In this document: positions 10,717 to 22,257 of the stretch, piece after piece | Position numbering within the stretch: position 1 is the stretch's first letter | Layout: each line of letters begins with the position of its first letter | Assembly (NCBI GenBank): GCA_963969345.1 | Contig: OZ017769.1 | Coordinates: 9,179,725-9,243,724, forward strand | Origin: Turbatrix aceti | Taxonomy: Eukaryota > Nematoda > Chromadorea > Rhabditida > Panagrolaimidae | Length of the DNA: 64,000 bases | Direction: 5' to 3' | Translations under genes and position numbers: made by a program | Notes under the pieces: model-generated | Told to the model about the DNA's origin: nothing | The model's input: the letters and a program-made list of their open reading frames with translations, nothing else | Databases searched by the model: none

Positions 10717-11481
10717 AATTCTTATGTCGTGTGATTTAATTTGTTTTGCAAAAGCATCTGAATTGTAAATAAATTGTATATTCTGATTTTCGGACTGTTC
10801 AGTCGACATGTTCATGATCGGGGAAAACCACCGTACCCTAAAGCATCCTTCTTTGACGCCACGTACTAAACAATGATCCGTTTTCGTTCCATGTAGTTTG
10901 AACTAAACCCGTTCTTGCTGACTACAGTCTTAACGGACTCAATGTAGTGGGTTTTTAATTCGAGAGCAAGACCCCCCACATATTTATTTATTCCGGTTTT
11001 TGACCCCTTTCTGTATTTTCAACTAAATGAATAAGAAGGCGTTAAATTATCCTGGCTGTCACCGTCTGTTATCACCAATCTTGCGATATCACTTTCTAAC
11101 TTTTCCTTTATCCGTAATAACCTGTAGATCCCTTTACACTGTTACGTTTCATGTGCTACGCGGAAATAATTTTTTATCATAAACGCAAGAAAGAACGGGA
11201 TGTAAAAAGATTCTTTTTTTATTTTTTGTACTTATTTCACCATTACTCAGTGGTTAGTTATCATTAGACCAGATGTTCGGAAGCACAAATGATAAATGTT
11301 ACTTATTCACCTGCGTTACTGTTAAAATCTTTGCCTTTTGAAGCTTTTTTGGTAAAAATGTGCTGTTTGGCTCCTTGAGTAAATGCCACTAAATTAAGTA
11401 CAAAATATTGTATTTTGGCATTTAGTCGCAGAACATTAGGCACCGCAACTGTGCATATGCCCAATCTACAGAATCAGAAGT
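10717..11481. other. Intergenic region upstream of receptor 4
   Basis: No gene supported. It contains a copy of the dispersed repeat (about 10830-11010), a short segment at 11228-11290 that recurs at 41330-41405 (TAGTTATCATTAGACCA), and an E-box block at 11307-11327. Confidence 0.4.
11308..11313 (+). promoter_or_regulatory. E-box (CACCTG) upstream of receptor 4
   Basis: The block TTCACCTGCGTTACTGTTAA matches the block before receptor 3 (ATCACCTGAGCTACTGTTAA) and lies 169-174 bp before the ATG at 11482. Confidence 0.4.
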
Positions 11482-12614
11482 ATGAATGATTTTGAATATG
11501 TTCTCTATAAAAAGTCACCAGACTTATACATGTTTGCACAATTATTGCTTCTCGCATTAATGTGTTTAAAGGTTTGGTACGCAACGATTATTATTTTTAT
11601 TGTCTATTACATGATAAAGAATATTCTGTCAAAAAATAGCAGCTTTAATACACCCTACTTTGCTATTTTTATATTTGGTAACGTGTATTATGCCATCATT
11701 TTGATATTAGACACAAGCGTACGTTTTGTGCCAGCAAAATATGGGTTGTTTCCGATGGTCGCTGTTCTTTTTCATCACTTTGATTTTTTTAATGGGATTT
11801 GGTTCACGTTTATGTCCTTCAACAGGTTCACGGGTAAATTCTTTGTTGTTGCAGTGAAAGACAATTTTGACAAATTTGTGAACTTACAGCAGTGATTTTG
11901 TGGCGTCATATGGATTTACTGTGGAACATAAAAACCACAATATTATACATTGTGTTCATGATGATTTTTCCCGTGTTGGTAATGCTTCCTTCTTCATCCC
12001 ATTGGTACTGTTTTTACGTGTACACGTAAGTATAAATATTTGATTTACGATATTAAATACCTTTTTTATGATATTTTTTTAGCGGCTGCGGATACGAATT
12101 TACAAACTACTCGGAATTGGAAAAATTTACTTCTATCGTTACCAGTGTGGTCACCACAGTAGCCTCATTAGGTTTCTGCCTGTCTGCCGGTCTGACCAGT
12201 AGATTAAAGAAACAAAGTTTGTCAAATATTCCAAAAGAACTAAGAAGTGCTGAAAACGCTATTTTAATTCATACTTGTGTTTTTATAACACTGTATGCCG
12301 TTGAAAATGTTATTCAGATTGCAACTAGAATTATTCCATGGGGCGTTGTTGATATAGTACCCGGCAGAATACTTACACAATTCGATGACATTTTACGCTG
12401 CTTTTCCTTGTCTTCTATAGTTGTACCCTACATTTTATATAAAACTTGGCACGAAAAGTTATTTAAAACAGCTTGGTTTACAACATTTTTTGCATCTTCA
12501 AATAAAGTCAAACGCTTTTTCTGCAAAGTTCCCGTCATTGTTTATCTCATACTGTACTACATTTTGATTTATTTTTCGTGGTTTATATGTCTCGATACCA
12601 ATTATTGTTATTGA
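11482..12614 (+). CDS. 7TM chemoreceptor-like protein (receptor 4)
   Basis: Three exons (11482-11833, 11890-12025, 12083-12614) encode 339 residues. The first intron is at the family position (FNRFT-AVILWRHM); the second, after HWYCFYVYT, is absent from receptors 2 and 3, so it was gained here or lost there. Family motifs are kept: a GN.YYA segment in helix 2, FCLSAGLTSRL, and KTWHEKLFKTAWF before the last helix. No N-terminal signal peptide is evident, which is normal for this type of receptor. The reading frame is intact. Confidence 0.85.
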
Positions 12615-13645
12615 GTTTGGTTTTTATGTTGACTTATTATTTGTAAAAACATAAAAATAATAACTGTAAGGCTTTCATCCCCAATCGGTTAACTTGATAA
12701 TAAATATTGTACACTTAATATTTTTACGTTTAGTAATTAAAAAATGGTTTATTCCCATCATAAGAACATTTCAAAACAGATCCTCAAGTTATACATATTT
12801 AAAAATTAGTCGCACGAATTTTTTAAATGTTATAAATATTAAGTTACAATTCTTCAAGATGTTCGCATCGATATTTAAAAACAGGGTCGTCAGGTACGGC
12901 GCAGGGATCAGTCAAGTATTGTTTAAGCGAATAGTCAAACGCAATTGTAGCTGTAAATAGAGCAAACAAAAGAAAGAAGAGAAAAAATGACTTCATTGCA
13001 GACAAAGTGCATCCAAGTGATGTGTGATTGTTGTCGCCGTGCTTGTTTTTATAAACTTGGAAAGTAAACGCTGACGTTTATTCCTGCATACAAATTTTTT
13101 AATGCATGTGAAATAGGATTTTTGTAAAAAAAAAATAAAATTTTGTTCTGAATCTTGCATCGGCGACCGATGACATCAGAAATAAAACCAAACATTTTTT
13201 TGACGCAAGATACAACAAAATCATCCGATGTTATGTTTATGTGAATTAGCACTGGCAAATTTGTGTCTAAATCATTCGATAATATTTACTACAATAATTG
13301 CATTGCAACTGTTGCCACTGAGCTTGTATCACAGAAATCGGAAATGCAGCGTGCGTTATATGAATGCATGTCAAGTAGGAAGTTTTGTTTGCCAAAACAT
13401 TTTATTATGCAAGATATAAAAATTTTTTTTAATTACAAGACAGAAAGGATTGCCTCATTTTTTGCAAAACTTCAACAAAATTGTCAACTTGAAATGTGTC
13501 TCACCTTAAAAAACGACACAATTGAGGTGCATTTGGGGGTGTCAGCCGTATCCACAACAAGGTGTATTTCTCATATTTTTGAAAAACACAAAATACTAAC
13601 AAAGTTTTGCACTTATTTTGTTTTACGAACAAAGTTTTCGTCATC
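12615..13645. other. Intergenic region; flank of the receptor duplication
   Basis: No gene is confidently supported. About 13440-13645 matches (inverted) 19667-19920, the flank upstream of the intact paralog, so it is the duplicated promoter region of the pseudogene at 13646. A short basic 33-residue frame at about 12859-12960 was noted but has no supporting context. Confidence 0.4.
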
Positions 13646-13859
13646 ATGAACTGGGCTTCTTTCAATCCCCATTTTTCTGAAAAATCGTTCCATCATTTTT
13701 ACGAACTTCCAAGTACTCATCAACTTGTACGGATTGGCATGCACTTCTGACAACTGTATTTGCCACACTGCTGGATGGGCTTTTGGCATTGGCAATTTTG
13801 AAAGTAAGTTCAGACCAGTGTTTTCTAGTTCCAAAGATAATTCGTAAACTGGTAGGCAC

Positions 13860-14488
13860 TAGGGTTCCCCCCCCCCGTTTACATTGCGGGTGGGGGAGTT
13901 ACGGGGAGGAGATCTTTACGAGGAGTAGCACGGGAAATTTTCACGGGGAGCAAATTTTTGTATACGGGAAGTAGGGGATTTTTTAAAAATAAAAATTAAC
14001 TAAAATAGGCAATTTACAGGATTTTTAGCGGTGAAACTTGGCCATTTACGTCAATTTTCGTCATTTTTTTCAAAAAATGGAGTGGAAAAAAAACGGGGGG
14101 AGGGAATACGGGAAGCTCCTCGCGGGGAATTCCCCTAGGACCCCGCGGGGAACGGGAGTGAGGGACGGGAACCAGGGTTGCGAAGAGGGGATTCCCATGG
14201 GAGTCCCATGGGAAATATCCCGGGATTCCCCTCTTTCACGGGATAATTCCCCACAAAATTTTGAAAATGCGCGATCCCGCCTAAAATGACGCCGTTATTT
14301 TACGCAGGCGCGTGTTTTTTTCTTTCCGATAAGGGAAATTTCATTTATTTTCATTGTTAATTTTATTACATTAATAAAATAAGTGCGTTTTGGATATCTT
14401 TTTTGTATGAACATGTACTTTTTTAAAAGTACCATAAAATATTCCCGGGGATTCCCATGGGAGTTTCTCCACCCTGACGGGAACCCTA
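13860..14488. mobile_element. hAT-type miniature element in intron 1 of the receptor pseudogene
   Basis: The ends are inverted repeats TAGGGTTCCC and GGGAACCCTA. The flanks are GTAGGCAC (13852-13859) and GTCGGCAC (14489-14496), an 8-bp target duplication with one mismatch, the size typical for hAT elements. The inside is G/C-rich and palindromic (CCCATGGG blocks), unlike the AT-rich surroundings, with no transposase. The intact paralog lacks it. Confidence 0.8.
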
Positions 14489-14523
14489 GTCGGCACTAAA
14501 AACAAAGATTCGGGTATTGACAG

Positions 14524-14921
14524 CAGACATGAAAACGGGCCTAATTTTTAGGCCCAGGCCCGGCCCGGCCCGGCCCGTCGAAAGCCCGGCCCAGGCCCGG
14601 GCCGGGCCGGGCCGGCCCGAAATTATCCCCTCTGTTTTTTTTCGAATTTTTATCCAAAAAAATAGCAGCCAATCGTTATATAAATGACATAAATAACTCG
14701 TTTTTATTCAAAATACCATGTTTTCTATCTGTAGAGACTAAATTTTGTTAAAAATAACCAAAATGCAGTAAATTTTTATAATTTTTTACATTATTTATTA
14801 AATAACGGGCCATAACGGGCTTTTCCGGGCCTACTGAAAAGTCACAGGCCCGCCCAAGCCCGGCCCGGGCCTGGGCCGGGCCCGGGCCGGGCCGGGCTTC
14901 GGCGGGCCATTTTCATGTCTG
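14524..14921. mobile_element. hAT-type miniature element with perfect 8-bp target duplication
   Basis: Terminal inverted repeats CAGACATGAAAA and TTTTCATGTCTG are flanked by ATTGACAG on both sides (14516-14523 and 14922-14929). Both ends carry long runs of GGCCCGGGCC-like sequence and the middle is AT-rich. It has no coding capacity. It sits in the same intron as the element at 13860-14488. Confidence 0.88.
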
Positions 14922-15780
14922 ATTGACAGTTTTGATTGTCATATCAATTGGCATGTTTTCAGAATTTTAAGAAAACAAAAAAGTCATCGTTTGTGCTCCT
15001 GGCCGCAAATTTACTTCTCGGGACTTTTATTGCATCTTGCTGCGACTCTCTCTATTTTCTTTCCGATGCTCTGGATTTCGGATACTATCTCAAAGTTTAC
15101 GAACTTATGAGGTTCGGATTCGATTGGTCAATTTTGGCAGAAAATCTGATAATGGTTAATCGCATTGTTACGTTTTTTGCGCCGAATGATAGCAAACGTT
15201 TTTTCACGACACGATATACCGTGGTCGTCTGTTTGGCGTCTGCTTTGTTAGCATCTGTTTCATGGATAGCCTTCCTCAAAGAAGGTTGCCGTTATTACTA
15301 TGTTTGGCCGTTCTATGAAGTTAATGCATATTGTATGTCTAACGATTTCATCCAATACGTGAGTTTTACAATAATTATATATATAGATTTGTGACGCTTA
15401 TGCTTTTTAGCTCCGCCATGCGATCGGTACACAGTATTTTCTGTTTTCTGTGCTTCGGCAATTTTTTGCTTTACTTCCCAAACATGTACAAACTGTTCGG
15501 CAAGGAGTGGAAACAAGGTCTCCGGATGACGCTGCAGTTCATTGTAGTTATGATCATCCTCATGTCAAATTTGTGGTTTGAGCCTGGGGAATTTGCACGG
15601 TCAGATTACTACTTCGGTGTCTGTGCCATTGCAAACGAACTTTGTTCACTACGATACCTGATGCACGGTGTAATTCTGATCTCGAACAAGTCAATTCGTA
15701 AGCTTGTCATCAGACTTTTCATTTTTAGGTGCAAACCTAAGCCAAAAGTTTTTGTTGTGCCACACATTTCTCATCATTGA

Positions 15781-16236
15781 TGAAGGCCTACTTGTACTTG
15801 TAACAAACAAAGCACGTTTTGTCGAAATTATGAATTTGTGTTTGAAATACCAAAATTCATTGTATTCCGTTTTTGTACTGTGGTTAAGCATCCATTTGTC
15901 GTGGTGTTCCATTTTGGTTCACTCCATTTCGATCTTCCACATACCTTTTTACATTAGATGCACTTTTTTCGTTTACTGTCTAACGCTTGTTCACTCTCCG
16001 ACACCACGTAGAAATCAATTTTTGTCTATAACATACAATTGATGTTTGCATTTCATAAATATATTTTTTGACGACAGTAGTGAAGCTCCTTCAACTCAAC
16101 GACTTGATTTTTGCATTTTTTTCAACAATGTCTGTTTTCGCAATAAAAATAGCGGACATCAGAGTTTGTTGAAATGAAAAAACTTTTGGTGTTGCAACAC
16201 ACCAAAAGTTTACAGTTTTTTATCTTTGGTAGAGAT
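15781..16236. other. Intergenic region
   Basis: No gene seen between the receptor pseudogene and the miniature element upstream of the TRM5 gene. Confidence 0.4.
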
Positions 16237-16499
16237 CAGTGTTGTCGGGTACCCGAAACTTCCGGGTACCCGACACGAAAACCCGACCCGAACCCGAAGT
16301 TTCGGGTACCCGACCCGAACCCGAAATGTTTTGACAAAACTTGTATTTTTTGTGCTTAAAAAATTTATTTTCCACGTATTCTAAATTTAAATTTTAGCAT
16401 TGAAGTCGGCATAATATTGCTCCCGAACCCGAAGATTCGGGTACCCGATCCGAAATATCGGGTCGAGTTAGGGTTCGGGTCGGGTACACGACAACACTG
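16237..16499. mobile_element. Probable hAT-type miniature element (palindromic)
   Basis: Ends CAGTGTTGTCGGGTACCC and GGGTACACGACAACACTG are imperfect inverted repeats. The ends of the body consist of repeated ACCCGAACCCGAA and GGGTACCCG units. I could not find a clear 8-bp target duplication (flanks GTAGAGAT and GAAACTTT), so it may be old. Confidence 0.65.
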
Positions 16500-16660
16500 G
16501 AAACTTTTATCGATCGCACCTTTTTTCAAAAAAGGTGCCTGAACTCGCAGGGGAACACTATGCGCGCAAAGTCTCACCCGCGACTAGGATCTTGCTTGTC
16601 CATCTTTTTTTTGTTGGTTTTACAAAGCGCGGCATCTTTATCCTTCTCAAAGCCCGGTTT

Positions 16661-18182
16661 ATGCTACTTCTGTGTCGTCGTTTGGCGTTCAATGCGATCA
16701 AGATGACCGGCAGTTCTCCAGCAACTACAGCTTTGCCTCCAGGATCCGGCCGTGGCATGACTACGTTTGATCCTCAAATTTTCGAGTAAGTTTTTTTTCT
16801 TTGATTCATTTTCTTCCATGCTCCTTTGTTTGCAGGAGAACTGTCGTATTCCCCTGTATTTATGTCGACAAGAAGGAGGTTGGAAGGATTATTGGGCTGA
16901 AGGAGATCCGGAAGGCTACGATCGACCGTTCTGGTCGACTCAAGGTGAGTTTTTATACTTTCCTAATAATGCGATTTTTTCTGAAATTAATAAAAAAATT
17001 TTAAAATTGTTTTTTTTCCATTTCAGCCCGTGTCAGTTGGTCGTACACCAGACGAGCGAATGGTGCTTTTCAATCCGGAGGTCGTGGACAAGTTCACCTT
17101 TCCCGAAATCCAATCCGCAGTTTCGAAGGTCATAGACACCCGTGTGCACCTGGAATCCCAGACCATTCACCTGAAGTACGAAGACCTCGACGTTAAGCGC
17201 TGTCTCCGGACCGTGTTGCCTGAAGGCCTCGAGTTCAGCGGCTACACTCAGGTCGGCCACATCGCACATCTCAACCTCCGGGAAGAACTCTACCCCTACC
17301 GGCACGTCATCGGCCAAATCCTGCTCGACAAAATCCAGTGGATCAAGACCGTCGTCAACAAGACAGACTCCATTGCGACGGAATTTCGCAGCTTTAACAT
17401 GGAACTACTCGCTGGCGAGGACAGGTACGAGACAACGATGCACGAACAGGGCCTAGTGTACCACTTTGACTTCCGTCGAGTCTTCTGGAATAGTAGGCTC
17501 AGCACGGAGCACGGCAGAATTGTCGGGAAGCTCGGCGAGGGATCGGTTGTCTTTGACATCTTTGCCGGGGTTGGGCCTTTTGCGCTGCCGGCTACGAAGA
17601 GTCGGAAGGTCGTCAGGGTCTTTGCAAACGACAAGAATCCTCACAGCGTCGTTTACCTGAGAGAGAACATCAAGCTCAACCAGGTGAGAGCAAAAAAAAC
17701 TTTTTGTTTAATATTTCATTTCTAATTTATTTCAGATTCCCTCAGAAAAAATCTCGACCTACGAGCTGGACGCTGCAGATTTTATTTCCCAAGTCGTCGG
17801 TCCAGAAACTCTTGCCCAGGTTTACCTGGATCATTCAAAACCCCTGACTTTTCACTGCATCATGAATCTTCCAGCGCTGGCGGTCACCTTTCTACCCAAC
17901 TTTCGTGGCCTCTTGGCTCACTCGCCTACCGACCTGGAATTATGCCAGCGGCATAAATTCGTCGTTCACTGTCACATGTTCGTCAAGGCGACCGCGGATC
18001 TGCCAATCGCGTGGTATCTCACCAGGGCCGAGGAAGTGGTCAGGGAGCAGCTTGCGACGGCGCTGCCGGTGTCGATCGATGAGGTGTACCATGTTCGAAA
18101 GGTTGCCGGTAGAAAGGAGATGATATGCGTGTCCCTTTCCCTGCCTTGGGAATTTTTGTTTGAAAAAACAAAAAATTGTTGA
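16661..18182 (+). CDS. tRNA (guanine37-N1)-methyltransferase TRM5/TRMT5
   Basis: Transfers methyl from S-adenosylmethionine to N1 of G37 next to the anticodon, keeping the reading frame in translation. Four exons (16661-16785, 16836-16944, 17027-17683, 17736-18182) encode 445 residues. The Trm5 N-terminal part is followed by GHIAHLNLRE, the family motif FWNSRLSTEH, then the SAM-binding VFDIFAGVGPFALPA and the acidic loop FANDKNP; exon 4 carries the IMNLPA motif that binds the target. The N-terminus (MLLLCRRLAFNAIK) looks like a mitochondrial presequence, with a second in-frame ATG at 16703 for a possible cytosolic form; the enzyme is known to act in both places. Frame and motifs look complete. 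Confidence 0.95.
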
Positions 18183-18309
18183 ACAATCGTTGTTTGTTTA
18201 TGTTTTGGAATAAATTGATTTTGGAATACAAACGTTTGTTGACTTGACAGAACCTAATTGGAAGATTATGGAACAGTTTTACAAATTGACAAAATCAAGC
18301 CGTCCGAAT

Positions 18310-18543
18310 CAGGGTTGTCGGTCAAGCCGAATCCAGCGAACCCAACCGCTCGCTCGAATTTTCGGTGGAAAACTCGGCTCCTTATTTTTTTCTCGTTTCG
18401 CGTTTTTTACTCCATCATAAAAATTTTCATAAACATTGCGTAAAATATACAATTTTTATTTATTTTACGGCTTGTTTTGACCCGAATGGGGCCACAAAAC
18501 CAATCGGCACGGCCTGGGCCTGCCCGGCCCATTGAGAACCCTG
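18310..18543. mobile_element. hAT-type miniature element remnant
   Basis: Left end CAGGGTTGTCGG and right end CAATGGGC-type inverted sequence ending GAGAACCCTG(A). Flanks GTCCGAAT and GTTCGAAT match 7 of 8 bases if one end base is added. The body has the GGCCTGGGCCTGCCCGGCCC type of sequence also found in the elements at 14524 and 56714. It lies just 3' of the receptor gene at 18591. Confidence 0.6.
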
Positions 18544-18590
18544 AGTTCGAATACAAATCTTGTTTTAACAAACGTGTTTTTTATCACTTG

Positions 18591-19666
18591 TTAAAAAATG
18601 TGTGGCACGACAAAAACTTTCGCTTTAGATTTACACTTCAAAATGAAGAGTCCGATGACAAGCTTACGAATTGACTTGTTCGAGATCAAAATTACGCCGT
18701 GAATTAGGTATCGTAGTGAATAAAATTCGTTATCAAAGGCACAGGCACTGAAGTAGTAATCCGACAGTTCAAATTTTCCGGGCTCAAACCACACAATCCA
18801 CACGATGATGGTCATAACTACAATGAACTGCAGCGTCATCCGGAGACCTTGTTTCCACTCCTTGCCGAACAGTTTGTACATGTTTGGGAAGTAAAGCAAA
18901 AAATTTCCGAAGAACAGAAAACAGAAAATACCGTGTATCATCAGATCGCGGAGCTAAAAAGCATCAATAAACGCCACAAATCAATATGCATAATTATTGT
19001 GAAAACTCACACTGATGGTAAAAACGTGAGAATCACAATATGTCTTTAATTGATAGAACGGCCAAAAATAGTCAAAACGGCAACCTTCTTTGAGGAAGAC
19101 TATCCAAAAAGCACATGCTATTAAAGCAGACGCCAAACAGACGACCACGGTATATCGTGTCGTGAAAAAACGTTTGCTATCATTCGGCGCAAAAAACGTA
19201 ACAATGCGATTAACCATTATCAGAGTTTCTGCCAAAATTGACCAATCGAATCCGAACCTCGTAAGTTCGTAAACTTTGAGATAGTATCCGAAATCCAGAA
19301 CATCGGAAAGAAAATAGAGAGAGTCGCAGCAAGATCCAATAAAACTCCCGAGAAGTAAATTTGCAGCCAGGAGCATAATCGATGACTTTTTTGTTTTCTT
19401 GAAATTCTGAAAACAAACCAAATGATATAACAATACTACCCGAATATTTTTTCAGTGCCCACCAGTTTACGAATTATACTTGGAACTGGAAAACATTGGT
19501 CAGAACTTACTTTCAAAATTGCAAAAGCCAAAAGACCATCCAACAATGTGGCAAATAGAGTTGTCAGAAGTATGCCAATCCGTACAAGTTGATGAACAGT
19601 TGAAAGTTCGTAAAAATGGTGCAAATAATTTTCAGAAAAATGGGGATTGAAAAAAGCCCAGTCCAT
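18591..19666 (-). CDS. 7TM chemoreceptor-like protein (second family), intact copy
   Basis: Three exons (19666-19511, 19406-19011, 18953-18591) join in phase 0 to 304 residues. Hydrophobic helices alternate with short loops; after the third helix comes NRIVTFFAPNDSKRFF, the nematode-receptor equivalent of the DRY region, and the end has ISNKSIRKLVI before a basic tail. It belongs to a family different from the receptors at 1-12.6 kb. An in-frame ATG upstream exists, but the duplicated copy at 13646 shares only the ATG at 19666 and 196 bp of flank. Ligand unknown. Inverted duplication with the pseudogene at 13646-15780. Confidence 0.85.
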
Positions 19667-20412
19667 GATGACTTTGTTCGTTAAACAATATACATAAGTG
19701 GAAAATTTTGAAAGTATTTTCAATTTCAATTTCAATTTATTTCTCTTACTTCGTACACACGGGATTATATTTTTCAAAAATATGCGAAATAAACCTTGTT
19801 GTGGATACGGCTCACACCCCCAACTGCACCTCAATTGTGCCTTTTTTTAGAGGTGAAACACGTTTCAAATTGGCATTTTTGTTGAAGTTTTGCAAAAATT
19901 TGGCAATCCTTTCAGTATGGTGCATTAAGTGAGCCCGCTATTGACTAATGACTGCCAGATATCACGCTTTGCGTGACATCAGGATAGTGATATCATTATC
20001 GTTCTATTAAAAAAAAACGACTATTTGCCCCCCTTTGATCACGAGAGGGGCGTGTCTAAGACGCAGAATAAATGTACCGTATGAAAAATATCGATCATAT
20101 TTGTTATGCCACATTTTGATTACCATACAGTTGAGCCTCGTTCATCTCCCCAAAATTCGTGATTAAAAAACTCAATCATAATTTGCAAAAAACATGCATA
20201 GTTAGAATGGATATTTTAACATTTCAATATTAAAATTAGATGACGCTAATACCCAACGATTGATATGAATCCTCATAAAGCAACGCAATCGACACAAGTG
20301 GAAACCACATTAATTGTTTATCGCATCAAAATAGTTTACCCCTAAAAAGATATCAATTGCACACATAATATATTAGTGCATATAAAAAAGTTTCGTAAAA
20401 ACCAATTGTTGT
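19667..20412. other. Intergenic region, divergent promoters
   Basis: 19667-19920 is the flank shared with 13440-13645. The rest shows no gene. A TATA-like TATAAAA at 20381-20387 lies 26 bp before the ATG at 20413. Confidence 0.4.
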
Positions 20413-21054
20413 ATGATGCACTTTTTGTTAACTCTGAGCTGTCTTAACTTTCTGGCCTCAGCCGTGGTTAGGTGTCCGTATAACTTTGATTTCAATCAAA
20501 CGTTTAACGCGGTTACAAAGTGCTACAACCAAAGCCGCATACCCCCGGATGATCTTGATCCTTGCGATTACGCCAAGAGATGTCAGTTTCTTCACGCCGA
20601 AGCCATACCTGTGATCATCCGCAGCAATGAGGAAAACAAAGCTCTTTGTTAGTTTCTGGCGTATTTCTGATCTTAAAAAAAATAAATTTTAGACAAAAAG
20701 TTCGCATACGCGCGAAATTGTTCAAATTTAATAGGCCTTTTTGTCCCCTGCAACGGATCACCTGCCAACATTAACTACTCAGAAAACTTTCGGTGGGTTG
20801 ATGAATCACATGTTAACGTCAGTTACCTCAGAGTAAACGGAAGCGGAGCATTCACAGCATTGGGCTTGTACAACGACAGTATGTGGTACAACGTTGATTT
20901 CCCCCTTCACCCGACAAACTCAAGTGGATGTCATAAAATACTCTGCCAAGTCACAGTCAAGCCATGTGATTCGATTGTATTTGGAACATTGAATTTTATT
21001 TGTCTTTTTTTGTTTTGTGTTTTTCTTGTCTGGGTAATGAAGAATTGGTACTGA
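20413..21054 (+). CDS. C-type-lectin-like membrane protein (lectin-like 1)
   Basis: Two exons (20413-20647, 20693-21054) encode 198 residues. A signal peptide ends near SAVVR; then CP.NFDF, TKCYNQ, CDYAKRCQFLHAEAIPVII, the intron, then CSNLIGLFVPC, FRWVDESHVNV and a final HKILCQ. The order C...CY...C...WVD...C is that of a divergent C-type lectin domain, with WVD in the place of the usual W-x-D/N-G core. Calcium-binding EPN/QPD motifs are not seen. One hydrophobic helix near the C-terminus (about residues 177-193) makes it a type I membrane protein, ending KNWY. First of a tandem group. Confidence 0.78.
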
Positions 21055-21263
21055 ATTTATGAATCAGAAAATAAATTAAGATGACACACTCAAAATAAAG
21101 AACATGTAATGAATGATACGTACCAGAATCACGAGACATAAATAATTGTTTGCATTTCGTCAAATGTTTATAAAACCAAATGTTTATTGCAGGAAATGAA
21201 TCAAATGTGCTTATATAAGTATTTGTAAATGAAACAGTGTTTTGCAAAAACAATTCCAAATTG

Positions 21264-21938
21264 ATGCTCATTTTCTTTTCACTGATCTGTCTCCCGATCT
21301 TGGTTTCATCCGTGACCGATTGTCCCACCAATTTTGACTTCAGGCAAAAGTTTGACGGGATCACAAAGTGCTACGCACGCGGATGCATACCCCGAGATAA
21401 CCTCGATCCTTGCGACTACGACAAAAGATGCCAGTTTCTTCATCCAGAAGCCATACCTGTGGTCATCGACAGCAATGAAGAAAACGAAGCACTTTGTGTG
21501 TTATGCGTTGTTCCAAACTATAAGAATTATAAAATTTCAGACAACAAGTTCAAAACCAAACGACATTGTTCAAGCTACATAGGCTTTTACATTCCCTGCA
21601 ACAGATCACTGATTGACAATCAACCCATTGAAACTGAACACCGGAAAAAGTTTCAATGGGTTGATGGATCATCTGTCAACGTCAACTACCTGAGGCTAAT
21701 TGGAAATGGTTCATTTGCAAAACTTGGTAAGACTGCTGATATGGTGTGGCACGATGTTAATTTTATAACATACCAGACAAACAAACGTGGATGTTATAAG
21801 ATTATCTGCCAGATCAAGGTGACTGTCGACGATAAAGAAGATCAGTATAACTATAGTTCGGTAATATTCGTGACCCTGAATGTTGGTTTTTTCACTGCTC
21901 TGTTTGCTTTTCTTGTTTGGGTGTTAAAGAATTGGTAA
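21264..21938 (+). CDS. C-type-lectin-like membrane protein (lectin-like 2)
   Basis: Two exons (21264-21495, 21541-21938) encode 209 residues. The 45-bp intron has no stop and keeps the frame, so an unspliced reading would add 15 residues; comparison with the gene at 20413 (same phase-1 position after EAL) shows it is an intron. The domain order repeats: CPTNFDF, TKCYARG, CDYDKRCQFLHPEAIP, CSSYIGFYIPC, FQWVDGSSVNV, VWHDVNF, YKIICQI. A C-terminal membrane helix ends LVWVLKNW. The start is the first ATG after a TATA-like TATATAA at 21212-21218. Confidence 0.78.
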   Translation: MLIFFSLICLPILVSSVTDCPTNFDFRQKFDGITKCYARGCIPRDNLDPCDYDKRCQFLHPEAIPVVIDSNEENEALCVLCVVPNYKNYKISDNKFKTKRHCSSYIGFYIPCNRSLIDNQPIETEHRKKFQWVDGSSVNVNYLRLIGNGSFAKLGKTADMVWHDVNFITYQTNKRGCYKIICQIKVTVDDKEDQYNYSSVIFVTLNVGFFTALFAFLVWVLKNW

Positions 21939-22257
21939 AATTCAACCAGCAGTATATCTTTCAAGGTTCTTAAAATAATTTTTGACATTGCATGAAAACT
22001 TTGATTCCGATAAAAAGAACGACGTCAGACTTGTTCATTGCTTTTTGCAAAAAAAACTACTTTTCTGTAAAGTTTTATTGCCTTAAAAAACCATTTTTTA
22101 ATATTTCGTACTGCAAACGTAAATGTGACACCGTGCAGAAAATCCACGTTTTACATCGTTTTGAAACCATTCCTTTTTTCTTAACAGCAAACTCCAATAG
22201 CTAATTGTTTTTATATACGGTGCTTATAAGAGCGTAACGTCATAAGTTTTTCTCAAC

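Larger units (their letters stand above)
13646..15780 (+). pseudogene. 7TM receptor pseudogene, inverted paralog of the gene at 18591-19666
   Basis: Three exons correspond to those of the intact - strand copy: 13646-13803, 14963-15358 and 15411-15780. Exon 2 keeps the same length (396 bp) and reads NRIVTFFAPNDSKRFF like the paralog. Exon 1 has two extra bases after the codons for RIG, giving an early stop (TGA), and exon 3 has one extra base near its start, which shifts the rest. Neither can be repaired with the splice sites I can see. Intron 1 has grown to over 1.1 kb through two miniature elements. Unless these are sequence errors the gene is dead; the high identity means it died recently. 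Confidence 0.8.

Noticed and set aside
12694..12960. Open frame ending in a basic 33-residue peptide (MFASIFKNRVV start)
   Set aside because: No signal peptide, no promoter or splice context, and surrounding sequence is AT-rich intergenic.
13263..13649. Open frame of 128 codons upstream of the receptor pseudogene
   Set aside because: It lies in flank DNA duplicated at 19667-19920, where the frame is not kept.
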